64,000 nt of DNA from Halichoerus grypus. Its lineage: Eukaryota; Chordata; Mammalia; Carnivora; Phocidae. This document shows positions 45,570 through 56,830 of this stretch, piece after piece. The stretch covers positions 109,090,389-109,154,388 of the forward strand of contig NC_135716.1 in NCBI RefSeq assembly GCF_964656455.1, given 5' to 3'. Position numbers and translations under genes: made by a program. The notes beneath the pieces are model-generated. The model did not search any database. It worked only from the letters and a program-made list of their open reading frames with translations, and was not told the origin of the DNA. The number at the start of each line of letters is the position of its first letter. Position 1 is the first letter of the stretch.

Positions 45570-45960
45570 CTCAACTGGAACATTAGAGAGCTTTTTTCTC
45601 CTGCACTCGGGTGTTAAAGCTGTTGCTATTTCTCCCATCTTTCCACCCCCATCCTTGTCTACAAAATAATGTCCAAAGTTCCTAGCATGCATCGAGGCCC
45701 CTTCCAGATCTCCTCTCCCTGCCTTACCTCTCACCATGTCTTAGGCTGGTCCCTTATACATCTTGCAGTCTGTGCTTAGTCTAGTTATGCCCTTTTATCC
45801 AAAGTCTCTGAATGGCAAAATCATATTTATCTTTAAGAGTATAGTTCAAATTTCACTTCTTTCCCTGAAGAGTTCATGATTCTTCCATTGTGTTACAGAC
45901 ACATTTCAAGCATCTACTTTAGCATCTTATTCGACCAAGGGTGTGGGGAGAGCAGTTCTC
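45570..45960 (+). mobile_element. L2 LINE 3' region, sense (diverged)
   Basis: 'cttccagatctcctctccct', 'gtatagttcaaatttcactt' and 'ctttccctgaagagttcatg' follow L2 order. Confidence 0.6.
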
Positions 45961-46179
45961 CCTTGTGCCTATGGTCAGATGTATTGGCACAGATCTAGAA
46001 ATCAACGGTGTGCACCCAGGAATTGTGCACGCGGGGCATTGAGAGGGGTCACTGAGTAGGTGGCAAGCCCCGGGATGACGGGAAGGGAGGGTCAGAGGCC
46101 AGTGTGGGGTTGGCCTCCTGCATCTGTCCCCAGCCTACGCCCATGGATACATGTCTAGGTCATATCGACTGGCCTTGAG

Positions 46180-46405
46180 AGTGCGAATTCTAAAGCTCAG
46201 TGCCTGCATTCAAATTTCAATTCTGTTACATACTAGTTGCCTTGAGTGAGTCAGTTAACCTCTCTAGCTTCAGTGGAGATGGTAATAATAGCATTCCTGC
46301 CTCATGGTTCTGTCATGAGAATTATACAAGTTAATGAATACAAAGCTCCCCAACAGTGCCTGTCACACAGTAAGCATCATATAATAAGCATCAGCTATTA
46401 TACTT
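46180..46405 (+). mobile_element. MIR SINE, sense, almost complete
   Basis: 'gagtcagttaacctctctag', 'ggtaataatagcattcctgc' and 'agtgcctgtcacacagtaag' are clear MIR. Confidence 0.85.
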
Positions 46406-47084
46406 AGGAAGAGAGATGACAGTTAAGTGAGAAACTGAAAATGCTGTAAGGCCTTGGGGCACATGCAGCACTAACTTGGAACCACTGAGTTGAGAGAAAA
46501 CAAAAAATAGGTGTTCTTCCCACCTCTACCATTGACCGGAAGCAGCACGGCACTTTGAAATGGTGGCCTCCAGTGGGACAGGAAGCCGAAGGCTCCAGGG
46601 CTTGACAGGGGCAGCAGCAATCAGAGAGATCGATTGTCAGCAGCGACAGCAGCAGTGACCATCAGGAGCCGTGGCCATCTCTGCGTGGCCTTTGTGGTAC
46701 CCAGAGGTGAGGTGGCAAGACGTCCAAGGGGTCCAGTGAGTGCAGAGCAATGTAAGTGACAGAGGAGCCTGGTTGAAGTAAAGCCACCCGGGGGACATGG
46801 TAACTGTCAGCAAAGGCAGCGATGGCAGCATAAGAAGGGTCAGTACTCAGTGGACACCACAGGGTAAGACACCGGACTTACCCACATGCCCATGAGAAGT
46901 ATTCCCCGGGTCAACCAGAAATACTCGGGAGGTGGGGTTTTGCCAGGACACAGAGGTCCTCTAGGGGTCCAACGTGCTCAATTCCTCAGATTATCATGGG
47001 TGTGACTTTATGTTTACAGAAAGGGAATACTGAGACATCATTAAAAGCACAAGCTTTGGTTTCAGACAGGCTTGTACTTCAACT
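46406..47084. other. unassigned, GC-richer sequence
   Basis: 46500-46970 is GC-richer and keeps CpGs, with a short CAG-rich patch near 46640. There is no promoter motif, repeat family or supported exon. Confidence 0.4.
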
Positions 47085-47960
47085 CAAAGTATTTACTAGG
47101 CATCTGTCCTGTGCCTCAGGCTCTGCTCTAGTCGGTGGAAATACCACAGTGAACAAGGCAAATACGATTCCTCCTCACATGGAGCTACCTTATAGAGCGG
47201 GCACAGACAGTAAGCAAGTAAGAAAACAAATCAATGGGATCTTGCCTGTTTAAGAGCTATGAAGGCGATAAGACAGGTGATATGGTTTACAGATGGCGTA
47301 GAGAGTGCTACTTAAATATGGCAGCCAAGTTGAAGTCTCTCATTCACAGTGAGGGCTAATAGCCAGGGAAGATCTGGGAACAGAGTGTGGGACCCTAAGG
47401 TAGGAAGACTTGACATATTAGAGGAACAAAGGAAGGATAGTAACTCCAAACAATGGTCAGCAAATGATGGCGCAAGGGCCAAATCCAGCCTGCTACCTGT
47501 TTATTAAATAAAGTTTTATTAGAACACAGCCACCCTCATGCGTTTGTCTACAGCAGCTTTCATGCTATAAAGCAGAGTTCCCACAGAGACTGTATGGCCG
47601 GAAAAACCTGTGAGAGTTACTACCTGGCCCTCTATAGGGAGCGTGCCCATCTCTGGTCTAAAGCCTGGTGAGCAGGCTGGGTGAAAGCAGTAGGAACTGA
47701 GTTGATGGGGTGTTGGCAGGCCACAAACTGCAGACACTGCAAACTTGCATTATGTCCCCATGTGATGGAGAGTCCCTGGAAGGGCCCAGGCAAGGGAGAC
47801 GCGTGATCTGCTTCATGTCCTCCACTCGGGGAGCCGTGTGGAGACAGGCGGCGGGGGCCAAGTGGCAGCAGGGACGCCAATTAGACAGACGCTGCTGAGC
47901 CCAGTGAGAGGCGAAGGTGCCTCGGAGGAGGATGCCATCAACGCAGATGGGGACAAGTAG
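47085..47960 (+). repeat. ancient interspersed repeat (family of 13395), split by a DNA transposon
   Basis: The left part is 47085-47450 ('ctgctctagtcggtggaaat', 'agtgaacaaggcaaatacga') and the right part 47656-47960 ('ggccacaaactgcagacact', 'ggagagtccctggaaggg'). The hAT-like element between them is the later insertion. Confidence 0.5.
47451..47655 (+). mobile_element. hAT-type non-autonomous DNA transposon
   Basis: It starts 'caatggtcagcaaatgatgg', has 'gccaaatccagcctgctacc', 'aataaagttttattagaaca' and 'gactgtatggccggaaaaac', and ends near an inverted 'cccatctctg'. This is the familiar 'CAGTGGTC...' MITE with a diverged terminal inverted repeat. Confidence 0.75.
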
Positions 47961-47989
47961 TCAAGACGTAATGTCCCCAGGTATAACGG

Positions 47990-48165
47990 GCGTGAGAATC
48001 CCAACTCGGCCGGCAAATGGCCGGCAAGTGACTCCGACGCTCTCAGCCTCAGTTTCTCTTCAGTAAAACCCTCAGACCGCTGTTGTGTGGATTAAATGAC
48101 AAACGCACCTGAGGTATCTGTCAGAAAGTAAGTGTTCAGTAGACGTTGGCTGTTACTGCTCTGCT
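47990..48165 (+). mobile_element. MIR SINE, sense
   Basis: 'agcctcagtttctcttcagt', 'ttgtgtggattaaatgacaa' and 'gaaagtaagtgttcagtaga' match MIR core to 3' end. Confidence 0.75.
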
Positions 48166-48224
48166 GTCGAGTCGCTGATGTTGACTGGTGAGGCCCACGG
48201 AGCGCTAGGTCCCACCACGGCCCT

Positions 48225-48367
48225 CGCTGGGCTGGTTCGTGGCTCGCTTCTCTCCCTGACTAGATCCGTGAGTCCCCGGAGACAAGGAAGCTCTTATTCA
48301 TCTTTCTATCCCCCAAACGGTGCCTGGCACGTGGTAGATGGTTAATAAATGTTTATTGATTAAACTA
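48225..48367 (+). mobile_element. L2 3' terminal fragment
   Basis: 'gtgagtccccggagacaagg', 'aaacggtgcctggcacgtgg' and 'tagatggttaataaatgttt' form the L2 3' end. Confidence 0.8.
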
Positions 48368-50534
48368 TCAAGTTGTTGTGTTTTGTTGTTTTTTTTTTTT
48401 CAAAAAAAGGAAAGGTATTATTCATTCTGCCCTTTTCACCAGAAGTGTTTTGTTTTTAGGGTTGATATAGCATATTTTGATGACACAGAACATTCTGGAT
48501 ACAGAGGTAGTTGTCTCTAAGGAGAACTAGTACCCAGCATCCTCTCTGGTGCAACGGGAAACCCAGATACTGCTCCCCAAGAACCTCTAAGCTGACAAAG
48601 TATGTCAACGATCATAATTATATATTAAATCCGTACTAAAAAGTCACCATGCACAGGAAATTCAATCATATCAGAACATCCACATATCAAAAAATCTCTG
48701 CCACAAAGTGGACCCAACAAAAATCAAAAACCGTTGTTCTAAGTGTCAAGTTGTTTTCCGACTTTTACTTCGAACCAGTTGGACATCCCGATGCCTCGTC
48801 CAGCCATATCAAAGGAGCCCCCTTTTTACATGATTACCTTGTTTCTTGTATGGATTCATTTTTCTGCCTATAAAACTAAAAGGATCTCTCCCAAAATTGA
48901 AATTTCAGAATTTTTGGTCAACTTTCTTGTTCTTTGACACACCACTTAAAAGAAAGACTGGAAATCTACCCTCCACAAAGGAGTTAAGTTTTCCCGTCAT
49001 GAAAAGATCAGTGCTGTCTAAACAATTGTTTCAAATGAAATTAAGTCTGACATACACATTTTCAGATAAAATATGATATTCATAAAGTAGATACATACTT
49101 TGTGACATTTTTATTTTTAAAAAAGGGGTCAAATACCACAATGGTTGTACAATACATATTTCAAAACCCTGAAAGGGCCAGCCCAAATTAACCATTACTA
49201 GGCATATCACACTTATTGCTCTATCTAAAAAATTAAGTAGAATTCCTTAAAAATCAAAGTGAAATGGAGAGAATGTCTCAATAATGATCACCAAATCTGG
49301 CAGTGCTGTGCAAACTTATTAATTTAGCCAACAAACTCCGAAAGTATAGGAAACTGAAAATAAGAAAAATATTTAAAATAACAGAATATTAAAATGAGAA
49401 TCCCCAACAATAGTAAAGGAAAAGGTGGAATCCTTGAAACATCAGTGAGTAGCCACGAGGAGGGAGTTGTTTTTTTTTAACACGAAGCCTGGCATCTCAC
49501 AAATAACGTATGTTCCATATTATGTGGCAGTTGCTATAGTAACAACCTTTATTTTCTGAAACAGTACACAGATGTGTACAACATACTAACTTGCTGGTTA
49601 TAAATTACAGCTTTTCCCATAGTTCAATAACTTAAGAATTCTACGTTTTTGAAATCTCAGAAGTTCTGTTGTTATTAAATTTCTTTTATGAGATAATTTT
49701 CCTTGTACTTTCAAAATGAGAGTGTTCCCAAACAGGCCAAAAGAAAGGAGGGATGAGAAAATGGGGTATTTCAGAGAGTAGCAGCAGACTGAGGACTGTT
49801 TTCTACAGAGCCTGGATGAAACCCACTAAAATGAGAACATTATTTTAATGAATTAGGCGTCATGTACAATAGTGATGAGAAATCAGTCGCTAGCAAAATG
49901 ATGTTACAAATAAAGTTATGAATTGATTTTTTATTGCAAAGGTGCCATATTTAGTTTTAAAATAAATGAAGATTATTTCTTAGAAATGTTACGAAGATTA
50001 ATATAATTTTACAAGCGACAACAGTGTGGGGGAGTGAATTAGGCTGGTTACTTGACTTCAAATGAAGTTTTTTTGAATCTTAAGAAGGCCTGAGTCTGGG
50101 AAAAATGTCTATTCCTATATTTAATAACAGATTAGCATTCCTTTGTCAGGCTACAAAACAGAAGACAGAGTTTTACTGATTGGGATATTTTTCTTTTTAT
50201 ATTTTAACCTTAATCAACAAATATTTATCAAGTGCCTTCCATGTGCAGGGAGCTAACTGTCCATGCCTAGATGCATATAGATATGTGTAGAAACATAAAT
50301 TACAGGAAAACTGAGTTCTGTAGATGTTTTTTTCCTGTTCTGAAAATTTACATATGTTTTCCATGTGCTGGATCTGAATACTTTCTTAATAGACGGTTCA
50401 CATTGTAGATTTATAAACCTTGTCAAAAAGATTCATCTCTGCAGCATCAGGCTAAAGTTTATCACCTGGGAAACACATTTGAAAATAAGGTTATACATTT
50501 AGCATTTACAGTTAAAAGTCAACTTTCCAAAATG

Positions 50535-50700
50535 GTGTGTGTGTGTATATACACATATATATATTTCATATACATATACATTTATACATATATATACATA
50601 TATGTATATACAAATATATATGTATATATATTTGTATATATGTATATACAAATATATATGTATATATACAAATATATATGTATATATATTTCTAGATATA
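50535..50700. repeat. AT-rich palindromic microsatellite/minisatellite
   Basis: Starts with (GT)n and passes into TA-rich sequence. The 21-bp unit beginning acaaatatatatg occurs three times, at 50610-50630, 50648-50668 and 50668-50688. Much of the tract is self-complementary and could extrude a hairpin. Confidence 0.92.
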
Positions 50701-51060
50701 AGGAAGGGTGCAAGTATCCTTCGTAGAAAGTAACAAAGTAACAAAGCACCCCTGATTTAGAAAGTCCCGCAATTACAATGCTAATAGATTTACCTAACAA
50801 ACACAAAACACTTGGAAATGCTATTTCAAGTGACAATACAGTTACATTCAAATTCAAAATTGTCTTATAGCAGCAATGACAGGATGAGAAACAACTGAAT
50901 ACTGTGCAGACAAGAACAAATCATTCTGAAAAGCTTGCACCATTAAGTGGTTGTTTAAAATTTTTGCTAATGCTTTCCACACACACACTCCTTTCTGTAG
51001 CATTCTGAGATATATTAAAAACAGGACCATGACTAATCCATTCAAGTCCTTACGTTATCA

Positions 51061-51076
51061 GAGAGAGAGAGAGAGA
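51061..51076. repeat. (GA)8 microsatellite
   Basis: Eight GA units. Confidence 0.9.
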
Positions 51077-51949
51077 AAGATTTAAGTTATCACGGAATGG
51101 GGGCTTAGAGGCTAGAACTCGGAACCCAAAAGAAAAAGAGTACTTCTGTTAGATGCATTTTAAAAGTATTACTTAAATTACATTTAAGTCATCAGATAAT
51201 TATGAACTTTCTTCTCTTTTATATTTATATGGCATATTTATTGAATTGCACAGTATGCTTTTACAATAAAGTGCTTTTTACGTTGCCGCCTTTGTTCATC
51301 CAAAATAAAACTGACAGTTATCCTTTTATAAGCTATTCCGAGAACATTTTCTCTTCTTTGAAGCTGATTGATGCACTACTTTAAATGTTCCTGCAAATAT
51401 CTTTTCAATTCAAGTTTTTGCATAATGTAATAAGAAGATAAAAGAATTCTATACTTCAACGAGAGACATTACAAAGCAAGTAGAGACATTATCAAGGGCA
51501 TTAACATGCTCCTAATAGCAATAAAACCTTTTAACTGTCTGATGTAGAACATGCTCCCACCAAACCACCACATATTATGGTAATTGGCTCCAATTTCTGA
51601 ATCTTACATTGTAAAGTTACAAAGAGTTAGGTAGAACTGAAAAACAAATCCAGGATGCTCATCTTGTTAGCGTTCCGGCTATAAGATGTTTGCCTGCTAC
51701 CTTGAACGAGGACTGGTCTGGTCTGTGGAGCTGTGCTTTCCTGTGCTATCATATTTTTGCATCCTGTCTCATTTTTATTCCTCCTGACTCTGATATAAAT
51801 ACACATTTTTCCCGCAAATAACCCTTTTCTAACTCCAAAACATCATAGTAACACAAACAGCATTTTTCTCGGAATTTCAGTGTAACAAATGGGTTCTCTG
51901 TTCATGCCTGTGTCACCTCTCATTCACTTTATGTGTTCTCTCATCACAG

Positions 51950-52019
51950 GAAGATGCAATCGGGGAAAATATTCCATGAGGACGCTTTGATTTTTCTTTA
52001 CGACACACTACTAAATTAC
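51950..52019 (+). CDS. candidate penultimate coding exon
   Basis: A pyrimidine-rich acceptor (…ttctctcatcacag, AG at 51948-51949) and a consensus GTGAGT donor at 52020-52025 bound 70 bases. One frame is open: a G completes an upstream codon, then 23 codons (K M Q S G K I F H E D A … L L N Y) end exactly at the donor. The next candidate exon starts in the same phase. Several CpGs are kept in an AT-rich setting, as expected under constraint. I do not recognise the protein. The upstream exon needed (leaving two bases) is not located with confidence, so a chance structure is possible. Confidence 0.32.
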
Positions 52020-52213
52020 GTGAGTAGCCTCTCCATTGTGGCCGAGAGGAAATATAATTTCCAACTAAAGTTGAGCCCAGATTCTGTTAAATTAAATAGC
52101 ATAGAAAAAAAAAGTTCTTGGCTTTATTCCTCTTAGATGGGAAGCAGGGCAGTGGAGAATTGACACGAGTCGGTCCTTGGTGATTAACCTGCAGTTTATG
52201 GTTGTGTTTCCAG

Positions 52214-52387
52214 GTGACGTGCCCATCGCGCAGGAAGGTTCTCGGAGGCTGTGGAGAGCAGCCTGTCTGCTTTGAGAAGTGCAGATCTATCAGGATCCAG
52301 AATCGGGCTCTGAAAAAGCTGTCATTTCATGTCTCTAAAACAGCCTCTGATTTAATGTACAAGATGTCAAGAAGTAAAGGACAATAA
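52214..52387 (+). CDS. candidate terminal coding exon with stop codon
   Basis: The acceptor (tatggttgtgtttccag, AG at 52212-52213) opens onto 57 codons in the phase left by 51950-52019, ending in TAA at 52385-52387. The implied intron is 194 bp. The peptide starts V T C P S R R K and ends M S R S K G Q. It is basic and cysteine-containing, with no domain or membrane segment that I recognise. AATAAA overlaps the stop codon and another lies at 52458. CpGs are retained near the 5' end. Alternatives are a non-coding exon, a relic exon, or chance. A 57-codon open run flanked by good signals is uncommon in this AT-rich DNA but not decisive. Confidence 0.34.
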   Translation: MTCPSRRKVLGGCGEQPVCFEKCRSIRIQNRALKKLSFHVSKTASDLMYKMSRSKGQ

Positions 52388-52463
52388 AATAAAAGCCAAA
52401 AAGGAGAACTATTTCAATTAAGAGGCATTTCTATACCAATTCTTGGAAATCACGTAAAATAAA
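52383..52463 (+). terminator. candidate polyadenylation signals
   Basis: AATAAA occurs at 52383-52388 and 52388-52393, overlapping the stop codon, and again at 52458-52463. A GT-rich stretch (about 52478-52510) follows the last one at a suitable distance for cleavage. AATAAA is common in AT-rich DNA. Confidence 0.3.
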
Positions 52464-53281
52464 AACTGTCAGAATCAATCTGTGTTTAAAAGGTTGATTT
52501 TTGTGGTGCTTACATAGAAACTGCAAGACAGAAAAAAAAATACAAATTATTAACAGAGCAATTGAACCTTAAAAAATTCCTTTCTCACTAGATAGATATT
52601 TGGTTATTAAATTTCCCTAAGGGACCCAGGGAAAGCATTTGTATAGCAGGTGCTGGGAGTTGGGAGAGAGAAGGAAAGAAATAAACCCTCATACAGAAAA
52701 AAGTAACAAATGTAAGCTGCAGTCCTATAAGAAGGAGTTTCATGCATTTCCAAGAATTGAATATTTTGATTGTCAATAATTAGAAGTCGCATATAAGACT
52801 TTAGGAATTTACCTTTTATTGTCATGATTTTCCAATGGTGTTTGTCCTTTTCAGAGAAAGATAAATATTTCTTCAAGGACTGCCCTGCCACCCCAGTAAT
52901 CAAATATCTTAAAGGTGAATTGAGAAAAAAAATCTTGATGAAATTTGGGGCAACCTTTTAGCTAAGAGTATAATAATAATAATAAAGATATAAGCATCGC
53001 CAAAAAATAAATAAAATTCTACCAAACGTGACTTCCTATGGAAGACACAAATTTATTATTTTCATTTCTTTTAAAAATATGCTGTTCAAGAAACATGCAT
53101 TATAACTCCATCCTCCTCCTGTCCTTAGAATTTTTATGATGTTATCCTTTTTATTCCACATTTTCTATTGAAAGAGAGATTGGGCAGGGAAAGAAGAGGT
53201 GAATTCACTTGCTGTCCCCAGCTGATATGTACATTTCAGGGAGATGCCCCTTTCCACAGTCTATTTCTGGTTCCTTTATTT

Positions 53282-53304
53282 AAAAAAAAAAAAAAAAAAA
53301 AAAA
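53282..53304 (+). repeat. A23 homopolymer
   Basis: Twenty-three consecutive A. The upstream sequence is not SINE or L1, so this may be the tail of an unrecognised retrocopy or a simple run. Confidence 0.9.
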
Positions 53305-54303
53305 TCAAGTTTCTCTGAAGGGAATACTTTCCAGAAGGAAATTCACTCCCTTCTCATCAAATCAAGAACTTTTCTTAAAGTAACTCTACCACAAGCAATA
53401 AGAGGAGCAGGCTAAGTACTGCCTCCAATCACAAGAAGAAAAATAACAAAATCAGCTCACTCATGATTTCCTTAATATACTTAAAAGAGATACAATCCCA
53501 CTGAAGCCTCTAAAAATAAAAATGAGGAAAGGGCAACTTTATTGATTCCCTGCAAACCAAAGAACGTGTAACTTATTGATAATACTAAACACTATCTAAG
53601 CCTTTAGTGATTTCCAACCAAAAATCTGCCTCTGAATGAAGGTTTAAATCGTCGTATTAATATATTAGGGGGGAAATTATCATGGGAGACACTTGGAAAT
53701 TAATTAAAAACCCGGCACTCAGTTTGTTTGTGAGAGGAGATAAATATCACACATGGGAAATGATGCCTGACAACCGCCATAGTTTTCAGATCCAAAATTA
53801 GACCCTGACAGCTACGTCTTTGTATGACTCTCCTTGGGGTATAATATGCAGAGATATAGAATGAGAAGATTTCTGAGAGAAGTATTTATTACTGACACTT
53901 CCGAAACATTCCACGGGTGGCATCAGCAAAAGCAAAAGCACCTTAGACAGAAATGTCAGGTTTTCTTCCAAGATTTTTTTTCTATTCTTCTTCCCCCCTT
54001 CCCATCCCTCCCTCCCCATCCACCACCAACCCCCTTCTTCTCCAAAATATTATATTTTTTTAGAAGTTCAACAGCAGCCCCTGGTGGAACTCAGCAGTTG
54101 TTTCAGCCTGAGCACAGTTGTTCAAGAAACTCCATCCCTCCTGTCAATAAAAAGAAAAGTCTGTCCATGTGTAGATCACCACATCTGAATGCTGCTACTA
54201 CAGGTCAGAGATCAGAATGCAACCCCGAATGTACAAAAGCTGCGCTTTGTGATGGTAATTTTGGCCAATTTCAGTAGCTGGAGTTTTGAAGAAAAAAAAA
54301 AAA

Positions 54304-54330
54304 ATATATATATATATATACATATATATG
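54304..54330. repeat. (AT)n microsatellite
   Basis: An AT dinucleotide tract after a poly-A run. Confidence 0.9.
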
Positions 54331-55394
54331 TAACAAACAATAAACATCTGTCTCAAATGTCACATTCATTTTATGCATAAAGACCAATAATGAACTGCTC
54401 GTGAATAATGCTTACCAGGGTGCGTGGAAATGAAGAGATCCCTCACGCATGAGCCAGTGGTCACCATTTTGTTTGGCTCATGTTGTGACAGAATCAGCTT
54501 TGTCACTTAGCAAAATGAGCTATACAAAATGACAATTCTATGCAAAGAAGGGTGTTCTCTGGGTCACAGCTCAGAAAGCACCACAGAATGCCACTATCTA
54601 GCCCCATCAAAACGGCAAGCTAGACTTAACAAGAAAACCTACCAAAATGCTCTTCAGAGAGACCATGACTATTCCTTTTCCTGCTTAGTTGGCAGCAACA
54701 GATTATCAGTTGAGGACAAGGAGGGAATGTGTTGCTTTTTGCATCAGGCACAGTAAGTCTGTGCCCTTCATAAAGGTGCCTGGTGGAGGCGCTCCAATCC
54801 AGCTTCCCTGCCTATGGGGCCATCTGCCTAGAGGGCAGTCACCTCTGTCTTAGCACAAAATCATGGTTCTGTTGCTAAACCCTGTGCCTTTGGGGCTGCA
54901 TCACTGCAGAGGAGTTGCTTTTTCCTCGTTCACACAAAGGTCCCATATAGGCTAGAGGTAGCCTTGGTCCTAGACAAGGAAAGAAGCTTGCTTCCCTGAT
55001 CCTCAAGTGTGCCAGGGTTGGGGGACACGGTAGGCACTCACCCTCCATGAGGCTCATGCTAAGACAAAGGAACAATTGGCAATTTACTCAAAATACCCAA
55101 GGTTTACTTGAGTAAATTTACTTACCATCTTTCACTTGTGTGTTTTGACTTTCCTCTTCTTAAATGATGCAGTTTATTAAAAGGAAAAGAAAATAGAACT
55201 TTTAAAGCTCTAAATAGCTTTATGATAAATACTAGAATAGCATTTACATGTAAAAGTGTTTTTTTTTTAATTTTGCAAGTATCACACTTTACATTAGCCC
55301 TTCCCTTGCCCCTGAATTCCCTTACATCTCTTGACTAATCTCACGGGAAACCCAATCAGTGAGTTGATGTGTTGAGATCAGAGATAATCCCATG

Positions 55395-56360
55395 ACAGGC
55401 TGCTTACTGAGCTCATAGGCACTGTATTTGACACAGGGGAATAAGAGGTATAAAAAGAAATAATACTGGTCTCCAGTGAGTTACAATCTAATGGAGGAAC
55501 TATATCTATCTGGATAATTTTAATATAATGTGGTAGCGGCAAGCAGAGTCCTAACAGACACAATGAGGCCCTTAGCTGGCCTTCTGTAGGGATAACACTT
55601 GCACAGAGTCGTAAAGAAACTATAAAGGAGCTATAGAAAAGAAAGGTAGAGGGCAAGATAGGAGGAGAATCCCTAGGACCCAAGGGTGAGGGTGTAACAC
55701 TATGTGGTATATCTGAAGAACTTTGGGCAGTTTGATCCTGCCAGAGCATAAAGGACAAGATGGCACATGTGAGTAGAGGCTATCGAGGTAGGTCGGGCCA
55801 GTCATGGAGAGCCCACCTGCCCTCTGAAGGAGATTGGGATTGTCCTTTACACCATGGGAGCAATGAAAATACTTCTGTTAAGGAGTGGCACAGATGGGGA
55901 TGGACTGAGACTGAAGGTCAGAAGGCTGGTCAGGGTTTTTTGTGATTGTCCAAGAGAAAGAGGATAAAGGGGGATGCCTGGGTGGCTCAGTTGGTTAAAC
56001 GACTGCCTTCAGCTCAGGTCATGATCCTGGAGTCCCGGGATCAAGTCTCGCATCGGGCTCCCTGCTCAGTGGGGAGTCTGTTTCACCCTCTGACCCTCCC
56101 CCTCTCATGCTCTCTCTCTATCTCATTCTCTCTCAAATAAATAAATAAAATCTTTAAAAAAAAAAAAAAAAGAAAGAAAGAAAGAGGATAAAGGCCTGAA
56201 TCCTGGGGGTGGTACTGGGTTTGGAGAAGAAATGGTAGGTTTCAGAAATATTCAGAGATGAAAACCGAGAGCAGTTGGTGACTTAGTGGATATGGGCACT
56301 GAGGGGGCGGTCTTGGATAATTCCCAGGGTTCGGGTGTAGGAGACAACGTAGATTTTGAT
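55395..56360 (+). repeat. ancient interspersed repeat (family of 13395), longest copy, split by a SINE
   Basis: The left part is 55395-55970 and the right part 56195-56360. 'ccagtgagttacaatctaat', 'gatcctgccagagcataaag', 'aggagtggcacagatgggga' and 'ggtggtactgggtttggaga' follow the family order into its 3' region. Confidence 0.55.
55971..56179 (+). mobile_element. carnivore SINE, sense, with 15-bp target duplication
   Basis: Full length, same subfamily variant as 34666 ('gactgcc', 'atcctggagtcccgggatc'). The duplication gaaagaggataaagg lies at 55956-55970 and 56180-56194. The tail carries a short (GAAA)n. Confidence 0.95.
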
Positions 56361-56714
56361 GCCATCAACTAACTTAGAGACCAAAGGGCCCAGAATAGGT
56401 GTGAGGGGAGAAGAAGACACTCTAAAGTAGTACTTCTAAAAGTATGCCCTCGGGTGCCCTCCCCTGGCCTCCGGACAGCTCCCTGGGACCCTGGTTTTTA
56501 ACACCGCCCACAAATGTCACGGCCGGAGAGGGCCTCACAGAGGAAGTCCAACCACTTTCAAACTGTGTGCTGGGGGGGTCCAGGGGGTGCCAGAGCAGGC
56601 AGGGCTACAGTCTGCCTTCCTTGATTCAACCCAAGGGGTCTACTTTTCCTATTGTGTATATTAGAATTCTTCAGAAACTTCAGTTTGAAAAAGGAAAACC
56701 ACAGTTTGGAAGCC
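56361..56714. other. unassigned sequence
   Basis: No element is named with confidence. A diverged hAT-like segment around 56420-56700 is possible ('gtagtacttctaaaagtatg'). Confidence 0.35.
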
Positions 56715-56830
56715 ACTTTCTCTCACAGAGAGGAAACTGAGGCTCACAGAAGTTAAAATATCTTGCCCACAGACACAAGTCTGTAGCAGAGGCTGAGCTA
56801 GATCTATGGCACCTAGTTTAGCCACCTGAA
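56715..56830 (-). mobile_element. MIR fragment, antisense
   Basis: 'cagagaggaaactgaggctc' and 'acagaagttaaaatatcttg' are reverse-complement MIR. Confidence 0.8.

Larger units (their letters stand above)
48368..51949. other. AT-rich sequence nearly free of recognisable transposons
   Basis: Apart from the AT-palindromic tract at 50535-50700, a GA run at 51061-51076 and a weak 'caacaaatatttatcaagtg' remnant near 50216, nothing is identifiable. A short splice-flanked open segment near 48440-48506 is noted but not called. Confidence 0.4.
52464..55394. other. unassigned AT-rich sequence with simple repeats
   Basis: Contains A23 at 53282-53304 and (AT)n at 54304-54330. 54075-54095 has a weak inverted CTCF-like 'agcagcccctggtgg'. 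No transposon or gene was recognised. Confidence 0.4.
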
